62,907 bases of DNA from Nitrospiria bacterium (GTDB taxonomy: Bacteria > Nitrospirota > Nitrospiria > SBBL01 > JAADHI01), in the NCBI GenBank assembly GCA_945787655.1, contig CALZIJ010000004.1, positions 1 to 62,907 on the forward strand, written 5' to 3'. A model generated the notes under the pieces. That model ran no database searches, was not told the origin of the DNA, and saw nothing but the letters and a program-made list of their open reading frames with translations. The first letter of the stretch is position 1, and every line of letters begins with the position of its first letter. The translations under genes were made by a program, and so were the position numbers. This document shows positions 9,333-20,544 of the stretch, piece by piece.

Positions 9333-10373
9333 CTAAATCTCTTTTTCAGGCGGTTTTAATACGATCTTTCCAAAAAGATCGCCGTCTTTCATCTTTTCCT
9401 GGGCCGCCCGTGCCTCTGAAAGCGGGAAAACCGAGTCAATCACGGGCTTTAGTTTCCCCGCGCCGACCAAGGCCGCGACCTGCAATAATTCAACGCGTCG
9501 TCCCATTTTGGCCCCCATAATATTCATCTCTCGCGAAAAGACATATCTCAAATCCAGATCAACCGATGGCCCTGTGGTCGCCCCGCAGGTGATTAATATT
9601 CCCTGACGGGACAATGATTTCAGGCTTTTTTCAAAAGTGGCCGGTCCCACATGTTCAAAGACGACGTCTACGCCCCGGCCATTTGTCATCTCAACAATGG
9701 GGTTAAAAAAATCTTCCTGAGATTCAAGTAAAACATCAGCGCCCATCGTCCGGGCCTGTACCCTTTTTTTTTCACTACTTGCTGTCGCGAATACACGTGC
9801 CCCGGCTAATTTTGCGATTTGAATGGCCGCACTCCCGACGCCGCTTCCACCGGCCAAGACCAAGACATCCTGACCGGGTCGAAGATTGGCTCTCCCAATG
9901 AGCATATGCCACGCCGTCAGAAAAGTGAGCGGGAATGCCGCCGCGGACTCAAAGGAAAGCGCCTCAGGAATCGGAATGATATTGCTTCCAGGGGCTTTTA
10001 CAAATTCCGCATAACCTCCGTTTGGCCCTGCGCCTAAAATCTGATAGTGCTGACACAAATGGTCCGCGCCGGAAAGACAATAGCGGCATTCAAAACACGA
10101 CAAGCCAGGTGCGATAATCACCCGATCACCGAGCGAAAGACCCGTAACCTTTTCACCAATTTCCGCCACAACCCCCGCCACATCACACCCGGGGATATGG
10201 GGAAGTTGAATGTTATAGGCCGGTATCCCCTGCCGAATCCAAAGATCCAAATGATTTAATGCGCAGGCATGGACTCTGACAACGACTTCTCCCGGTCCAG
10301 CCGCCGGTTTTGGGCAGTCTTCATACACCAATTCCTCCGGCCCGCCGAATGCGTGAAAACGAACCGCTTTCAT
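9333..10373 (-). CDS. Zinc-type alcohol dehydrogenase / quinone oxidoreductase (MDR family)
   Basis: 346 residues, full length for the medium-chain dehydrogenase/reductase family. GroES-like half: HIPGCDVAGVV with the GD(R)V catalytic segment, and a structural-zinc lobe CFECRYCLSGADHLC with four Cys. Rossmann half: VLVLAGGSGVGSAAIQIAK with GGSGVG for NAD(P)H. The first-half sequence ALNHLDLWIRQG is like quinone-oxidoreductase/crotonyl-CoA-type members. It overlaps the upstream SDR gene by four bases (ATGA), so the two are translationally coupled, suggesting sequential redox steps on one substrate, possibly an acyl or fatty alcohol metabolite. The substrate is not determined. Confidence 0.9.
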   Translation of the reverse strand: MKAVRFHAFGGPEELVYEDCPKPAAGPGEVVVRVHACALNHLDLWIRQGIPAYNIQLPHIPGCDVAGVVAEIGEKVTGLSLGDRVIIAPGLSCFECRYCLSGADHLCQHYQILGAGPNGGYAEFVKAPGSNIIPIPEALSFESAAAFPLTFLTAWHMLIGRANLRPGQDVLVLAGGSGVGSAAIQIAKLAGARVFATASSEKKRVQARTMGADVLLESQEDFFNPIVEMTNGRGVDVVFEHVGPATFEKSLKSLSRQGILITCGATTGPSVDLDLRYVFSREMNIMGAKMGRRVELLQVAALVGAGKLKPVIDSVFPLSEARAAQEKMKDGDLFGKIVLKPPEKEI

Positions 10374-11101
10374 CTATTCTCTCCCTTAATATCAGAAACA
10401 TTCATCGATTTCCCGTGCAGTGCCGGGTTGGTGTCGGTGGCAAGCGCCAACAAGATTTTTGCCACTTCGGAAGGATCTTTCAAGACCTCGGGATTTTCAT
10501 CAGGATAGGCTTTGGCCCGCATCCCGGTGCGGGTTGCTTCCGGGTTAAGCGTAATAATTCGGATACCGTATTTTTCGACTTCCTCCGCCAGGGTTTGCAT
10601 CATCCCTTCAAGGGCAAACTTGGATACAGCATATGCACCCCAATCTGCCCGCCCTTTTCGTCCAACAGAAGACGAAATCGACAGAATGCAACCAGATCGT
10701 TTCGGGATCATTCCTCGAATGACCGCTTGGGTCAGATAAAATGTGCCATTAATATTAATACGAATGACCTCGTCCCAAGTGAGTGGGGGGTAGGTTGCGA
10801 TTGAACTCTTCGTCCCCAACACACCGGCGTTATTGATCAACAAGTCTATCCGGCCCCACTCTGAACCAATTTGGCTGATCATCCGGTGTACGTCTCGCTG
10901 TGAGGCAATGTCCACCGGAAAGGACCAGACCGTTCCGCCCGAAGCCTTCACTTCTTTTTCCACACCCAGCCGCTCTCCCTCGGTTCTTGCGCAAAAGGCC
11001 ACTTTTGCCCCTTCACCCGCAAAAAGCGAGACCGCCGCTCGCCCGATTCCACGCCCGCCGCCAGAAATGAAAACAATTTTCCCCTGCATTCTCTCGTTCA
11101 T
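10370..11101 (-). CDS. Short-chain dehydrogenase/reductase (SDR)
   Basis: 243 residues, the usual length of classical SDRs. It has the cofactor motif GGGRGIG near the N-terminus, NNAG in the fourth strand, a catalytic Ser in SISSSVG, and Tyr-Lys in YAVSK. The residue after the second strand is Arg (CARTEGER), favouring NADP(H). The pattern is of the FabG/3-oxoacyl-ACP-reductase-like subgroup. It is the first gene of a two-gene operon with the ADH downstream (overlap ATGA). The start is ATG at 11101; a second ATG four codons in is possible. Confidence 0.9.
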   Translation of the reverse strand: MNERMQGKIVFISGGGRGIGRAAVSLFAGEGAKVAFCARTEGERLGVEKEVKASGGTVWSFPVDIASQRDVHRMISQIGSEWGRIDLLINNAGVLGTKSSIATYPPLTWDEVIRININGTFYLTQAVIRGMIPKRSGCILSISSSVGRKGRADWGAYAVSKFALEGMMQTLAEEVEKYGIRIITLNPEATRTGMRAKAYPDENPEVLKDPSEVAKILLALATDTNPALHGKSMNVSDIKGENR

Positions 11102-11167
11102 CGCACCGTAGCATAAAGGAAGTTTCCGATCACTTCAATCCCCAAAAAGTATCGAGAGTTCAAGGAC

Positions 11168-11195
11168 TTGACATCCCTTTTCAATTGTTTATTAT
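11168..11195 (+). promoter_or_regulatory. Sigma-70-type promoter for the secreted orphan at 11232
   Basis: TTGACA at 11168-11173 and TATTAT at 11190-11195 with a 16-base spacer (a TATGAT at 19 bases is a weaker alternative). It lies 37 bases upstream of the ATG and AAGGA precedes the start. Confidence 0.55.
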
Positions 11196-11231
11196 GATAA
11201 AGTTTATTTTATTCAAAAAGGACAGTTTCTA

Positions 11232-11753
11232 ATGAAAGAAATGGATCTCTCCATGTACAAAAATCACAGCATCCTTCAAACGCTTTCTTCTCTATTTCCT
11301 TATTTGATCGGGGTTTACATTATTTTTATACCCCAATTTACTTTTGCAGGAAATTCAAACCCTTTTTGTCAAGCAATCCAGTCCATTATGGAAAGCGGAA
11401 AGACCCAGTTCAAATCAATCAGAGGCCAGCTTGATCTTGTTTCTGAAGAATATTTCGGCACACTCACGCCGCCTGATTTACAAGATTGTTTTGGATGGCT
11501 GGATGGCAAGGCCTATCATTGCAAGAGTAAAGACGGGATGAACGAAATGGAAGTCGGTGAGGCCTATGATACCTTTAAGACAAAGATCCGAAACTGCCTT
11601 TCTGGAGACTGGACAGAAAAAGAGCGCGATATGAAACGCGCAAACGCGAAACGTTTGATTACTTATACTTCGTCTGAACATCCCGTCAGGATTAAAGTTG
11701 CTGAACGCAGCAAACGTCGCGGCTGGTTTGTTGATTTTTATTTTAACCGATAA
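11232..11753 (+). CDS. Secreted protein of unknown function
   Basis: 173 residues; I do not recognise the family. A signal peptide is evident (hydrophobic run LFPYLIGVYIIFIPQ, cleavage after FTFAG, about residue 37). The mature part has four Cys (FCQ, DCFGW, YHCK, NCLSG), compatible with two disulfides, and a basic C-terminal strand ending VDFYFNR. The start at 11232 has AAGGA nine bases upstream; an internal ATG at residue 8 is possible. It has its own promoter and is followed 52 bases later by the phosphomannomutase gene, which has a separate strong ribosome site. Confidence 0.7.
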   Translation: MKEMDLSMYKNHSILQTLSSLFPYLIGVYIIFIPQFTFAGNSNPFCQAIQSIMESGKTQFKSIRGQLDLVSEEYFGTLTPPDLQDCFGWLDGKAYHCKSKDGMNEMEVGEAYDTFKTKIRNCLSGDWTEKERDMKRANAKRLITYTSSEHPVRIKVAERSKRRGWFVDFYFNR

Positions 11754-11805
11754 CGTTATAAGATCGAACATTTTCACATTCGTTGACCCTTTCTAAGGAG
11801 TAAGT

Positions 11806-13167
11806 ATGTCTATTTTTCGAGAGTATGATATCCGCGGCGTCTATGGCACAGATTTAACAGAAACCATTGCAGAAGGCATTGGAAAATCATTTGGAACAGT
11901 CGTGCACCGCTCAGGCGGAAAAACCATTTCATTGGGTTACGATGTCCGCTTGAGTACCCCTGCTCTCAAAACAGCTTTTTTGAAAGGATTGGCAACGACT
12001 GGAATTAATGTGATTGACATTGGGGAATGCCCCACTCCGGTCCTTTATTTTTCTCTTTACCAGCTTCCCGTAGACGGAGGTGCGATGATCACGGCGAGCC
12101 ATAATCCGGGAGAATTCAATGGCTTTAAACTCTGCAATAAAAAACACACCCTTTTTGGTGATGAAATTCAAGAGATAAATACACTGATTGAAAATAATGA
12201 TTTTGAACAATCTGATACTTCCGGGCAAGTCTCTTCTGAAGCGAATTTTCTATCGGTATACAGCGATTACCTCTTTGAACAATTTGGGCGGATGGAAAAC
12301 AAAAAAATTGTAATCGACTGCGGTAACGGGGCAGCCGCACTAAACGCACCCGATATTTTCAGGCGATTAGGGTTTGAAGTCATCCCTCTGTTTTGTGAGG
12401 CAGACGGGACATTTCCGAATCATCACCCGGATCCGACCGTATCCAAAAACCTGGAAGACCTGATTGCCGCGGTACAAAAGGAAAACGCCGCTGCCGGCAT
12501 TGCTTTTGACGGTGATGGGGACCGGATTGGTGTGGTGGATGAAAAAGGGGATATTATTTGGGGAGACCGGCTGACACTGCTTTTTGCCATGGATATTCTC
12601 AAATCCCATCCCGGGGCTACGATTATTTCAGAAGTCAAAGCCTCTCAGGTTTTTTATGACGAAGTGGCCCGACTCGGTGGAAACGGAATAATGTGGAAAA
12701 CCGGCCATTCTCTCATGAAATCCAAAATGAAAGAAAGCGGCGCTTTGCTCGCTGGAGAAATGAGTGGGCATATCTTTTTTGCGGACCGCTATTTTGGATA
12801 TGATGACGCCACCTACGCCGGCTGTCGTTTACTCGAAATTCTGATCAAAGGGCAAAAACCCTTGTCTTCTTATTTTGACCATTTACCCAATACTTATGTC
12901 ACGCCGGAAATTCGGGTGGATTGCCCGGATGATCTTAAATTTGAAATCACGGAAAAATGTCGGGATTTTTTTTCCAAACATTTTAAAACCATCGACATCG
13001 ACGGGGTTCGTATCATTTTGCCCGACGGCTGGGGGCTCATACGGGCATCCAATACACAACCCGCACTGGTACTGCGCTTTGAAGCCAGCACGCAGGATCG
13101 GCTGGAGAAAAACAGGGAAGGAATCGAAAAATATCTGAATATTCTTCTGTCAGAGATCAAAAAATAA
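11806..13167 (+). CDS. Phosphomannomutase/phosphoglucomutase
   Basis: 453 residues, the standard length of the AlgC/ManB group of alpha-D-phosphohexomutases. It contains FREYDIRG at the N-terminus, the phosphoserine loop TASHNP (Ser98), the Mg-binding FDGDGDRIG, the sugar-binding GEMSGH, and a C-terminal phosphate-binding RASNTQPALVLRFEA. It interconverts mannose or glucose 6-phosphate and 1-phosphate in the cytoplasm for GDP-mannose, LPS or exopolysaccharide synthesis. A good AAGGAG precedes the ATG. It converges with the HAD gene with seven bases between stops. Sugar specificity cannot be read from the sequence alone, so no gene symbol is given. Confidence 0.93.
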   Translation: MSIFREYDIRGVYGTDLTETIAEGIGKSFGTVVHRSGGKTISLGYDVRLSTPALKTAFLKGLATTGINVIDIGECPTPVLYFSLYQLPVDGGAMITASHNPGEFNGFKLCNKKHTLFGDEIQEINTLIENNDFEQSDTSGQVSSEANFLSVYSDYLFEQFGRMENKKIVIDCGNGAAALNAPDIFRRLGFEVIPLFCEADGTFPNHHPDPTVSKNLEDLIAAVQKENAAAGIAFDGDGDRIGVVDEKGDIIWGDRLTLLFAMDILKSHPGATIISEVKASQVFYDEVARLGGNGIMWKTGHSLMKSKMKESGALLAGEMSGHIFFADRYFGYDDATYAGCRLLEILIKGQKPLSSYFDHLPNTYVTPEIRVDCPDDLKFEITEKCRDFFSKHFKTIDIDGVRIILPDGWGLIRASNTQPALVLRFEASTQDRLEKNREGIEKYLNILLSEIKK

Positions 13168-13174
13168 GGGGTTT

Positions 13175-13828
13175 TTACCTTGAGATAAGGTCATCAAACC
13201 GTTTAAAAGAGGGAAATATTTCAGAACGTTCGTGGACTTTTCGGCTGCTCGCCGCACTTTTGTGCAGGATATGCTTAATCCCGTAAGTATGCGCCGCCAG
13301 CAATACATTTTCGTTATCATCGATGAGTATCGAACGTTCTTTTTCATAGTTTAATACATTTTCCGCATCCCGCCAAAACCCAACTTCTTCCTTCGGCAAG
13401 CCAATGTCTGAGGAGGTTAACACCGTATGAAAATAAGGTAAAAGCAGTGTTTGCTCCATCTTGATTTGAACGGTCCGGGGATGTGCATTTGTAACCAGAA
13501 TCAGCTCTTTTTTCTGATCCCGTAAAAAATGAAGAAAGGCTTCCACGCCAGGATGAATCCTGACCTGGTTTCTCAGTTTTATTTTCATCGCAACAATGTC
13601 AAGGCCTAAACGTTCAGACCAGTACAACACATCAGTCCAATTTAATGTCTTCTCTTCTTTTTTATACATGGCCAGCAGCTTTTTTCTGGCTTTGTCATAG
13701 GAAATCCTCTTTAACTCCGCATATTTTTCCGGGACATATTCTTCCCAAAAGTAATCATCGAAATAACGGTCGAGCAAGGTACCGTCCATGTCGATCAAGG
13801 CGAACTTTATTTTATTCCAAGGGACCAC
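13175..13828 (-). CDS. yrfG: HAD-family GMP/IMP nucleotidase, YrfG-like
   Basis: 217 residues. It has HAD motif I IDMDGTLLD (Asp13/Asp15), motif II LVTNAH, and motif IV SILIDDNENVL. Similarity to E. coli YrfG is visible along the whole length: FDDYFWEEYVPE, LNWTDVLYWSERLGLDI, LVTNAHP, PYF and GLPKEE. E. coli YrfG dephosphorylates GMP and IMP. This places it well above a generic HAD call. It is a stand-alone gene, convergent with phosphomannomutase. Confidence 0.85.
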   Translation of the reverse strand: MVPWNKIKFALIDMDGTLLDRYFDDYFWEEYVPEKYAELKRISYDKARKKLLAMYKKEEKTLNWTDVLYWSERLGLDIVAMKIKLRNQVRIHPGVEAFLHFLRDQKKELILVTNAHPRTVQIKMEQTLLLPYFHTVLTSSDIGLPKEEVGFWRDAENVLNYEKERSILIDDNENVLLAAHTYGIKHILHKSAASSRKVHERSEIFPSFKRFDDLISR

Positions 13829-13933
13829 GTTATCCCCTCCTCAAAGACTAACTTTATACTAAAGCGTATGGGGAAAATCTTATTTTGTCAAAAGATAAAA
13901 AGAAGTGCAGAGGATACAATAGTAGGTGTTAAC

Positions 13934-14218
13934 TTAGTCGGATTGCTCTGAATCCATTGGAGTCACCGTTTCAGTCACCAAGGTGACTTCATTATTCAGG
14001 CCATCCAAAAATCCCGGACCGATCTTTAGTGTTCGCTTTTTGCCTTCGACGGTCGTTAACACAAGACGCCCGGAAAGCAAGGTTGAAATAATGGGCGCAT
14101 GGTTGGCCAATACACCAAAACTGCCCGCACCTCCGGGAACAATCATTGAACGGATATCTCCCTCGAAAAAAATCTGCTCAGGCGTCACAACAGTGAGATG
14201 AAATGTATGTTCGCTCAT
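13934..14218 (-). CDS. atpC: F1-ATPase epsilon subunit, short form
   Basis: 94 residues instead of the usual ~130-140. The N-terminal beta-sandwich domain is complete (FHLTVVTPEQIFFEGDI.., VPGGAGSFGVLANHAPIIS, LSGRLVLTT), which binds gamma and the c-ring. The protein ends just after TLVTETVTP, so the two-helix C-terminal domain that inhibits ATP hydrolysis in E. coli and Bacillus is missing. Short epsilon subunits of this kind are known, for example in Chlorobium. It is the last gene of the atp operon, 62 bases after atpD. The frame stops with an ordinary codon and no continuing helix sequence is seen after it. Confidence 0.9.
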   Translation of the reverse strand: MSEHTFHLTVVTPEQIFFEGDIRSMIVPGGAGSFGVLANHAPIISTLLSGRLVLTTVEGKKRTLKIGPGFLDGLNNEVTLVTETVTPMDSEQSD

Positions 14219-14280
14219 TTTTTATTTCGTGCAGTTCAAGAAAAAAACAACCGCACTCCGTTCATTCCTCTATTGAGAGG

Positions 14281-15702
<1,422 letters not shown>

Positions 15703-15730
15703 CTAAAAACGTACTTTCTTTAAGCTAAAC

Positions 15731-16585
15731 TTACGCCTTCATGGCTTCGCCGGCGGTTACAATTTCAAGAATTTCTTTGGTAATCGCAGCTTGCCTTGCT
15801 TTATTTCCTTTTAAGGTGAGTCGGTCAATCATTTCTTTCGCGCTGTCCGTTGCACTTTTCATTGCGACCATGCGGGAAGCATTCTCAGCAGTAAATGATT
15901 CCAATAGCGCGGAATACATCCGTGAAGCAATCTGACGTCCCAGAAAAGCATCGATTATTCCTTCGAGGTCCGGTTCAAAAATAAAATCGGATTTCAGACC
16001 TTCTTTTTCCTGCTGTAAATTCAGAAATTTCTTGAGCACAGGCTTATTGGTAAGCGCAGAGACAAAGTTGGTATAGAGCACATTGACCTCATCCAAAGTC
16101 CTTGAAAGGTAAGCCTCGATTAATTCCTGCGTAATATCCGATATCCGCTGATAATCCGGTTTTCCAGCAAGATCAAGATACTTGTAAAGAATAGGCCACT
16201 CCCGGGTTTTGAAATAATCGTACCCTTTTTTCCCGATTAAAATCAGCTGAATATTCCGGGATCCGGCGTCTTTTAAAAAAGCTTCGGCCCTGGCGATGAT
16301 GTTGGCATTGTAACCTCCGCAAAGCCCGCGGTCAGATGTTACAATCACCAAACCCACGGTTTTAACTTCTCTGGAATCGAAAAACGGGTGAGAAATCCCT
16401 TGGGATGATTCCATCAAATGGGAAAGGATCAGCTCCATTTTTTCATGATACGGCTGTGATTTTTTAAAAACACTCTCGGATTTTTTGAGGCGGGAAGCGG
16501 CCACCATCTGCATCGTTTTGGTAATCTGCTGGGTCTTTTTCGCAGAGCGAATCCGGCTTTTCAGTTCTCGAAGGGTTTCTGCCAT
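15731..16585 (-). CDS. atpG: F1-ATPase gamma subunit
   Basis: 284 residues, the normal bacterial length. It has the N-terminal helix (LKSRIRSAKKTQQITKTMQMVAASRL), the conserved VTSDRGLCGGYN loop and the C-terminal helix SATDSAKEMIDRLTLKGNKARQAAITKEILEI written here in part only as SATDSAKEM. This is the rotating central shaft between c-ring and alpha3beta3. No chloroplast-type regulatory Cys insertion is present. It starts five bases after the atpA stop. Confidence 0.97.
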   Translation of the reverse strand: MAETLRELKSRIRSAKKTQQITKTMQMVAASRLKKSESVFKKSQPYHEKMELILSHLMESSQGISHPFFDSREVKTVGLVIVTSDRGLCGGYNANIIARAEAFLKDAGSRNIQLILIGKKGYDYFKTREWPILYKYLDLAGKPDYQRISDITQELIEAYLSRTLDEVNVLYTNFVSALTNKPVLKKFLNLQQEKEGLKSDFIFEPDLEGIIDAFLGRQIASRMYSALLESFTAENASRMVAMKSATDSAKEMIDRLTLKGNKARQAAITKEILEIVTAGEAMKA

Positions 16586-16590
16586 TGCCT

Positions 16591-18111
16591 TTAAGCAGCT
16601 CCCTCAGGCCGCCACCCCTTTTTAAATTCGCTAATGGCGTCATCCATCTTTTGATTGAGTTCATCACTCAGTTTTTTATTTTCTTCAATCTCTTGTCCGA
16701 TTTCAGGATGCTGGTCTGCCATCATCTTCAAATAATCGGCCTCAAACGCCCGAACATCCTCACTATTGAGGTCATCCAGATGGCCAGCCGCACCCGCATA
16801 AATCGCCATAACCTGCTCGGAGAGGGAATAGGGATGGTATTGACCCTGCTTTAAAAGCTCAACCATTTTTTCCCCACGCTTTAGCTGTGCAAGGGTGGCT
16901 TTATCCAAGTCCGAGCCAAACTGGGCAAACGCGGCCAATTCCCGGTACTGAGCCAAATCAAGACGCAAGGTTCCGGCCACTTTTTTCATGGCTTTGGTTT
17001 GTGCGCTTCCACCAACCCTCGAAACGGAAAGTCCAACATTAATCGCCGGTCTGACCCCGGAATAAAACAGATCGGGTTCAAGATAAATCTGGCCGTCTGT
17101 AATTGAAATGACGTTCGTAGGGATATAGGCCGACACGTCCCCCGCTTGCGTTTCAATGATGGGCAGGGCGGTTAATGAACCCCCGCCCATTTCCTCATTA
17201 AGTTTGGCGGCACGTTCTAACAAGCGGGAATGCAGAAAAAAAACATCCCCTGGAAACGCCTCACGGCCCGGAGGCCGCCGAAGCAACAGAGACAATTGCC
17301 GATAGGCATTTGCATGCTTGGACAAATCATCATAAATCACCAGGGCGGGTTTTCCATTGTACATAAATTCTTCACCCATGGTACAACCCGCATAAGGAGC
17401 AATATATTGCATCGATGCCGGTTCATTCGCCGTGGCCGAAACCACGGTCGTATACTCCATTGCCCCATGGTCTTCCAAGATCTTAACCACTGCCGCTACA
17501 TTTGAAGATTTTTGCCCCACTGCGACATAAATACAGTAAATTCCGCTTTTTTTCTGATTAATAATGGTGTCAATTGCAATAGCGGTTTTTCCGGTTTGCC
17601 GGTCCCCAATAATCAGCTCCCGCTGCCCCCGGCCAATCGGAATCATGGCATCAATGGCTTTTAATCCCGTTTGAACGGGCTCAGTCACGGATTGCCGCTG
17701 GACCACATTCGGCGCAAGCCCTTCCAAAACACGGGACTGGTCCGTTACGATGGGCCCTTTTCCATCAATCGGCCGGCCCAGCGCATCGACCACACGGCCT
17801 TTCATGGCCTCACCCACTGGGATTTGCGCAATATTGCCCGTTCTCTTGACGATATCGCCTTCTTTAATGAGTTGGGTTTCTCCAAATAAAATCGCCCCGA
17901 CATCGTCTTTTTCGAGGTTGAGCAGCATACCCATCACATCATTTGGGAAAGAAACCAATTCTCCCGCCATTGCATTTCTGAGTCCGGAAATACGGGCAAT
18001 GCCGTCACCGACGCTCAAGACGGCTCCCGATTCTTCAAAGGTCAGGCTGGACTTGTATTCCTTGACATATTTCTGCAGGACGGTTGTGATATCTTCCTGT
18101 TTAATTTTCAA
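16591..18111 (-). CDS. atpA: F1-ATPase alpha subunit
   Basis: 506 residues. It has Walker [23 protein letters not shown], the non-catalytic-site segment YDDLSKHA, and the arginine finger region [10 protein letters not shown]. It forms the alternating non-catalytic positions in F1. Its start overlaps the end of atpH by 11 bases, indicating tight translational coupling, and atpG follows after five bases. Confidence 0.98.
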   Translation of the reverse strand: MKIKQEDITTVLQKYVKEYKSSLTFEESGAVLSVGDGIARISGLRNAMAGELVSFPNDVMGMLLNLEKDDVGAILFGETQLIKEGDIVKRTGNIAQIPVGEAMKGRVVDALGRPIDGKGPIVTDQSRVLEGLAPNVVQRQSVTEPVQTGLKAIDAMIPIGRGQRELIIGDRQTGKTAIAIDTIINQKKSGIYCIYVAVGQKSSNVAAVVKILEDHGAMEYTTVVSATANEPASMQYIAPYAGCTMGEEFMYNGKPALVIYDDLSKHANAYRQLSLLLRRPPGREAFPGDVFFLHSRLLERAAKLNEEMGGGSLTALPIIETQAGDVSAYIPTNVISITDGQIYLEPDLFYSGVRPAINVGLSVSRVGGSAQTKAMKKVAGTLRLDLAQYRELAAFAQFGSDLDKATLAQLKRGEKMVELLKQGQYHPYSLSEQVMAIYAGAAGHLDDLNSEDVRAFEADYLKMMADQHPEIGQEIEENKKLSDELNQKMDDAISEFKKGWRPEGAA

Positions 18112-18688
18112 GAGATCTCCCCTTCTCTGTTAAAATTTTTCTCGAAATGCCTTCGCGAAGGTGCTCCAGTTGCCCTTTCAGACTACCATCGATAATACGA
18201 TCTCCCAGGTATACGGTAATCCCGCCTAAAATTTCAGGGTCAACAGACATCTTCAAAAAAACCGCTTCCCCGGCGAGCTCTGAAAGGGTGGTTTCTATTT
18301 TTTTTATGGCCGCTTCAGAAAGTGGTACAGCGGTAATGACTTTGGCCGTGACTTTTTTTCGGGCCTCGGCCGTCAAACTGAAGAAGCGGTCGAAAATCGC
18401 GGGCAGTAACGCACTGCGTCCTTGTTCTATCGCAAGGGAAAGCGGGTATTGTATCAACGGAGAAAACGTTTCCCCAAAAAGCTCGGCCATGGCCTTTCTT
18501 TTTCCCTCGGAAGTCACCTTGGGATCTTTTAAAAAAGAAATCAGCTGTTCATCCGAAGAAAGCGTATCTCTTAGTTTGGTCAATTCAATCTCAACCTGAT
18601 CTACGGCGTCTTCGCTGTTGGCCAAAGACAAAAGGGCCTGTGCATACCCTTCAATCACCTGGTGCATTTCATCATTAGGATTTGGCAT
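18101..18688 (-). CDS. atpH: F-ATPase delta subunit
   Basis: About 195 residues if started at the ATG ending at 18688 (MPNPN); an upstream frame extends to 18733 but would run far into atpF, and an ATG at 18667 is also possible. It has the delta/OSCP pattern: [11 protein letters not shown] at the start, [16 protein letters not shown] in the middle, and the conserved C-terminal [29 protein letters not shown]. It joins the b stalk to the top of F1. It overlaps atpF by 14 bases and atpA by 11. Confidence 0.93.
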   Translation of the reverse strand: MPNPNDEMHQVIEGYAQALLSLANSEDAVDQVEIELTKLRDTLSSDEQLISFLKDPKVTSEGKRKAMAELFGETFSPLIQYPLSLAIEQGRSALLPAIFDRFFSLTAEARKKVTAKVITAVPLSEAAIKKIETTLSELAGEAVFLKMSVDPEILGGITVYLGDRIIDGSLKGQLEHLREGISRKILTEKGRSLEN

Positions 18689-19172
18689 ATTCTTCTTTGA
18701 CCTGTGCGAGCGCGCCTTCAATGAGTTTTTCATGATCGCTGGGTTCCAGGGTTTGTGAAATCATTTTCGTTGCGACCTGAACCGAAAGCTCCGCAACCTG
18801 CTCCTGAAGTTCCATCAATGCTTTCTTTTTCTCACGCTCTATTTCTTCCTGGGCTTTTTTTACCAGCGCTTTCGACTCTTCATCCGCTTTCGCCATGATT
18901 TCACGCTTGAGCTTCTCGCCAACCGCACGCCCTTCCTCTATCATTTTCTGTACTTCAGAGCGGCCCTCGTCCAGTTGAGCCTTATACTGCGCAAGTACTT
19001 CCTCAGCTTCTTTACGCTTCATTTCCGATGCATCCAGATCTTCTCGAATCGAGGTCGCACGGCTCTCAATCATCGCAACAATCGGTTTATAAGCAAACTT
19101 CGCCAAAAGTGCGAGCAGCGTAATGAAGCATATCCATGTCCAGATAATTAATCCGGGGTCTGCCTCAAACAT
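18675..19172 (-). CDS. atpF: F-ATPase b subunit
   Basis: 165 residues: one N-terminal membrane helix (LIIWTWICFITLLALLAKFAY), then a long charged coiled coil, as in the peripheral stalk subunit. Only one b gene is present, so the stalk is probably a homodimer, unlike the b/b' pair of cyanobacteria and some other phyla. It follows atpE by 14 bases. Confidence 0.95.
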   Translation of the reverse strand: MFEADPGLIIWTWICFITLLALLAKFAYKPIVAMIESRATSIREDLDASEMKRKEAEEVLAQYKAQLDEGRSEVQKMIEEGRAVGEKLKREIMAKADEESKALVKKAQEEIEREKKKALMELQEQVAELSVQVATKMISQTLEPSDHEKLIEGALAQVKEEYAKS

Positions 19173-19186
19173 CGTTCACTCCATCT

Positions 19187-19420
<234 letters not shown>

Positions 19421-19477
19421 TCAAACTCTCTATATCTGAAATCAATGTCGATACAAATTATTCTGAACGATTACTAC

Positions 19478-20236
19478 TTAATGTTCCATGTGTAAGGCAT
19501 CCGATAAATAAGATGCTGTTAAAACTGCAAAAATATACGCCTGAATCAGTGCGACAAAAATCTCAAAAGCGTACATAATGACGACACCGATCAGGGGTAA
19601 AGGGGTAATAATGACACTTTTAAATAAGATAATCATGGAAAGAAACACCAGGATTACCATGTGCCCCGCCATCATGTTGGCAAAAAGCCGAACAGCCAGA
19701 GAAAAAGGCTTGGCAAACAAACTGATAAACTCGATAGGTAGCATAACCGGCAAAATCCAAGAGGGTACGCCACTGGGGATGAACGCTTTAAAATATCCCA
19801 CAAAACCGTATTTCTTGATACCGGCGCCCTGCACCATTAAAAACACGAGGATGGCCAAGCCTGCCGTTACGTTAATATTGGATGTTGCCGTAAAAGACCC
19901 TGGAATCAAGCCCATTAAATTGCAGGTTAGAATAAAAATAAACAGGGTCGCCACCACGGGGAACCAACCTTTGCCTTCTTCCCCAATGACATTGATCACC
20001 AGCTCCCGACGTAGAAAATCCACAATCATTTCAACAAAATTCTGAAATCCTTTGGGGTATCGTTTTAAGGTTGCTGCAACAAAAGCTAATATGCCAAAGG
20101 AAACAACCGTCGAGATCATCATCCATAAAACCGGCTGGGTAATCGACATGTCCATCCCGCCTAGCTTTAATTCGATAATGGGATGAACCTCAAAGTGGTG
20201 TAGCGGATCAATTGCAGCGCCGCCGCCTTCTGCCAT
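19478..20236 (-). CDS. atpB: F-ATPase a subunit (proton channel)
   Basis: 252 residues with about five to six membrane helices. The essential Arg sits in SLAVRLFANMMAGH, and the Asn-rich helix NLMGLIPGSFTATSNINVT is typical. With the c-ring it forms the two proton half-channels. Its start overlaps the preceding atpI stop (TAATG-type junction at 20236). Confidence 0.97.
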   Translation of the reverse strand: MAEGGGAAIDPLHHFEVHPIIELKLGGMDMSITQPVLWMMISTVVSFGILAFVAATLKRYPKGFQNFVEMIVDFLRRELVINVIGEEGKGWFPVVATLFIFILTCNLMGLIPGSFTATSNINVTAGLAILVFLMVQGAGIKKYGFVGYFKAFIPSGVPSWILPVMLPIEFISLFAKPFSLAVRLFANMMAGHMVILVFLSMIILFKSVIITPLPLIGVVIMYAFEIFVALIQAYIFAVLTASYLSDALHMEH

Positions 20237-20544
20237 TAAAACCTCCCATGAGATTGGACGCCACCCGGCTTTATTGTTGGCAAGGTGGCTTTCCGAAGCA
20301 ATATAAACAGATACAATGTTATCACAGTAATAAAAGAGAGCAATACTACAGGAACATCAAGAAACGAAACTTTTAACAATGTAAAAAACACAGATGCGAT
20401 CAGTGTAATCCTTAATATTGCGCTAAAAATCAGTCTAAGCCGAGAAGCATTGGGAGTCTTACTTGAAGGTTTAAAAATCCAACGGTGAACTGAGAAGGCG
20501 TAGAGCACTGCCAACAACAATCCGACTAATGCTGAAATGATCAA
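20236..20544 (-). CDS. atpI: ATP synthase I-like membrane protein
   Basis: 102 residues with four predicted hydrophobic helices, in the position taken by AtpI in many operons. Proteins of this group help c-ring assembly and are not part of the final enzyme. Sequence similarity is weak, as usual for the family, so the call rests mainly on position, size and topology. It overlaps atpZ by four bases (ATGA). Confidence 0.75.
   Translation of the reverse strand: MIISALVGLLLAVLYAFSVHRWIFKPSSKTPNASRLRLIFSAILRITLIASVFFTLLKVSFLDVPVVLLSFITVITLYLFILLRKATLPTIKPGGVQSHGRF

Noticed and set aside
18147-18599. 150-codon frame antisense to atpH
   Set aside because: atpH is certain on the other strand and this frame is low-complexity Ser-rich.
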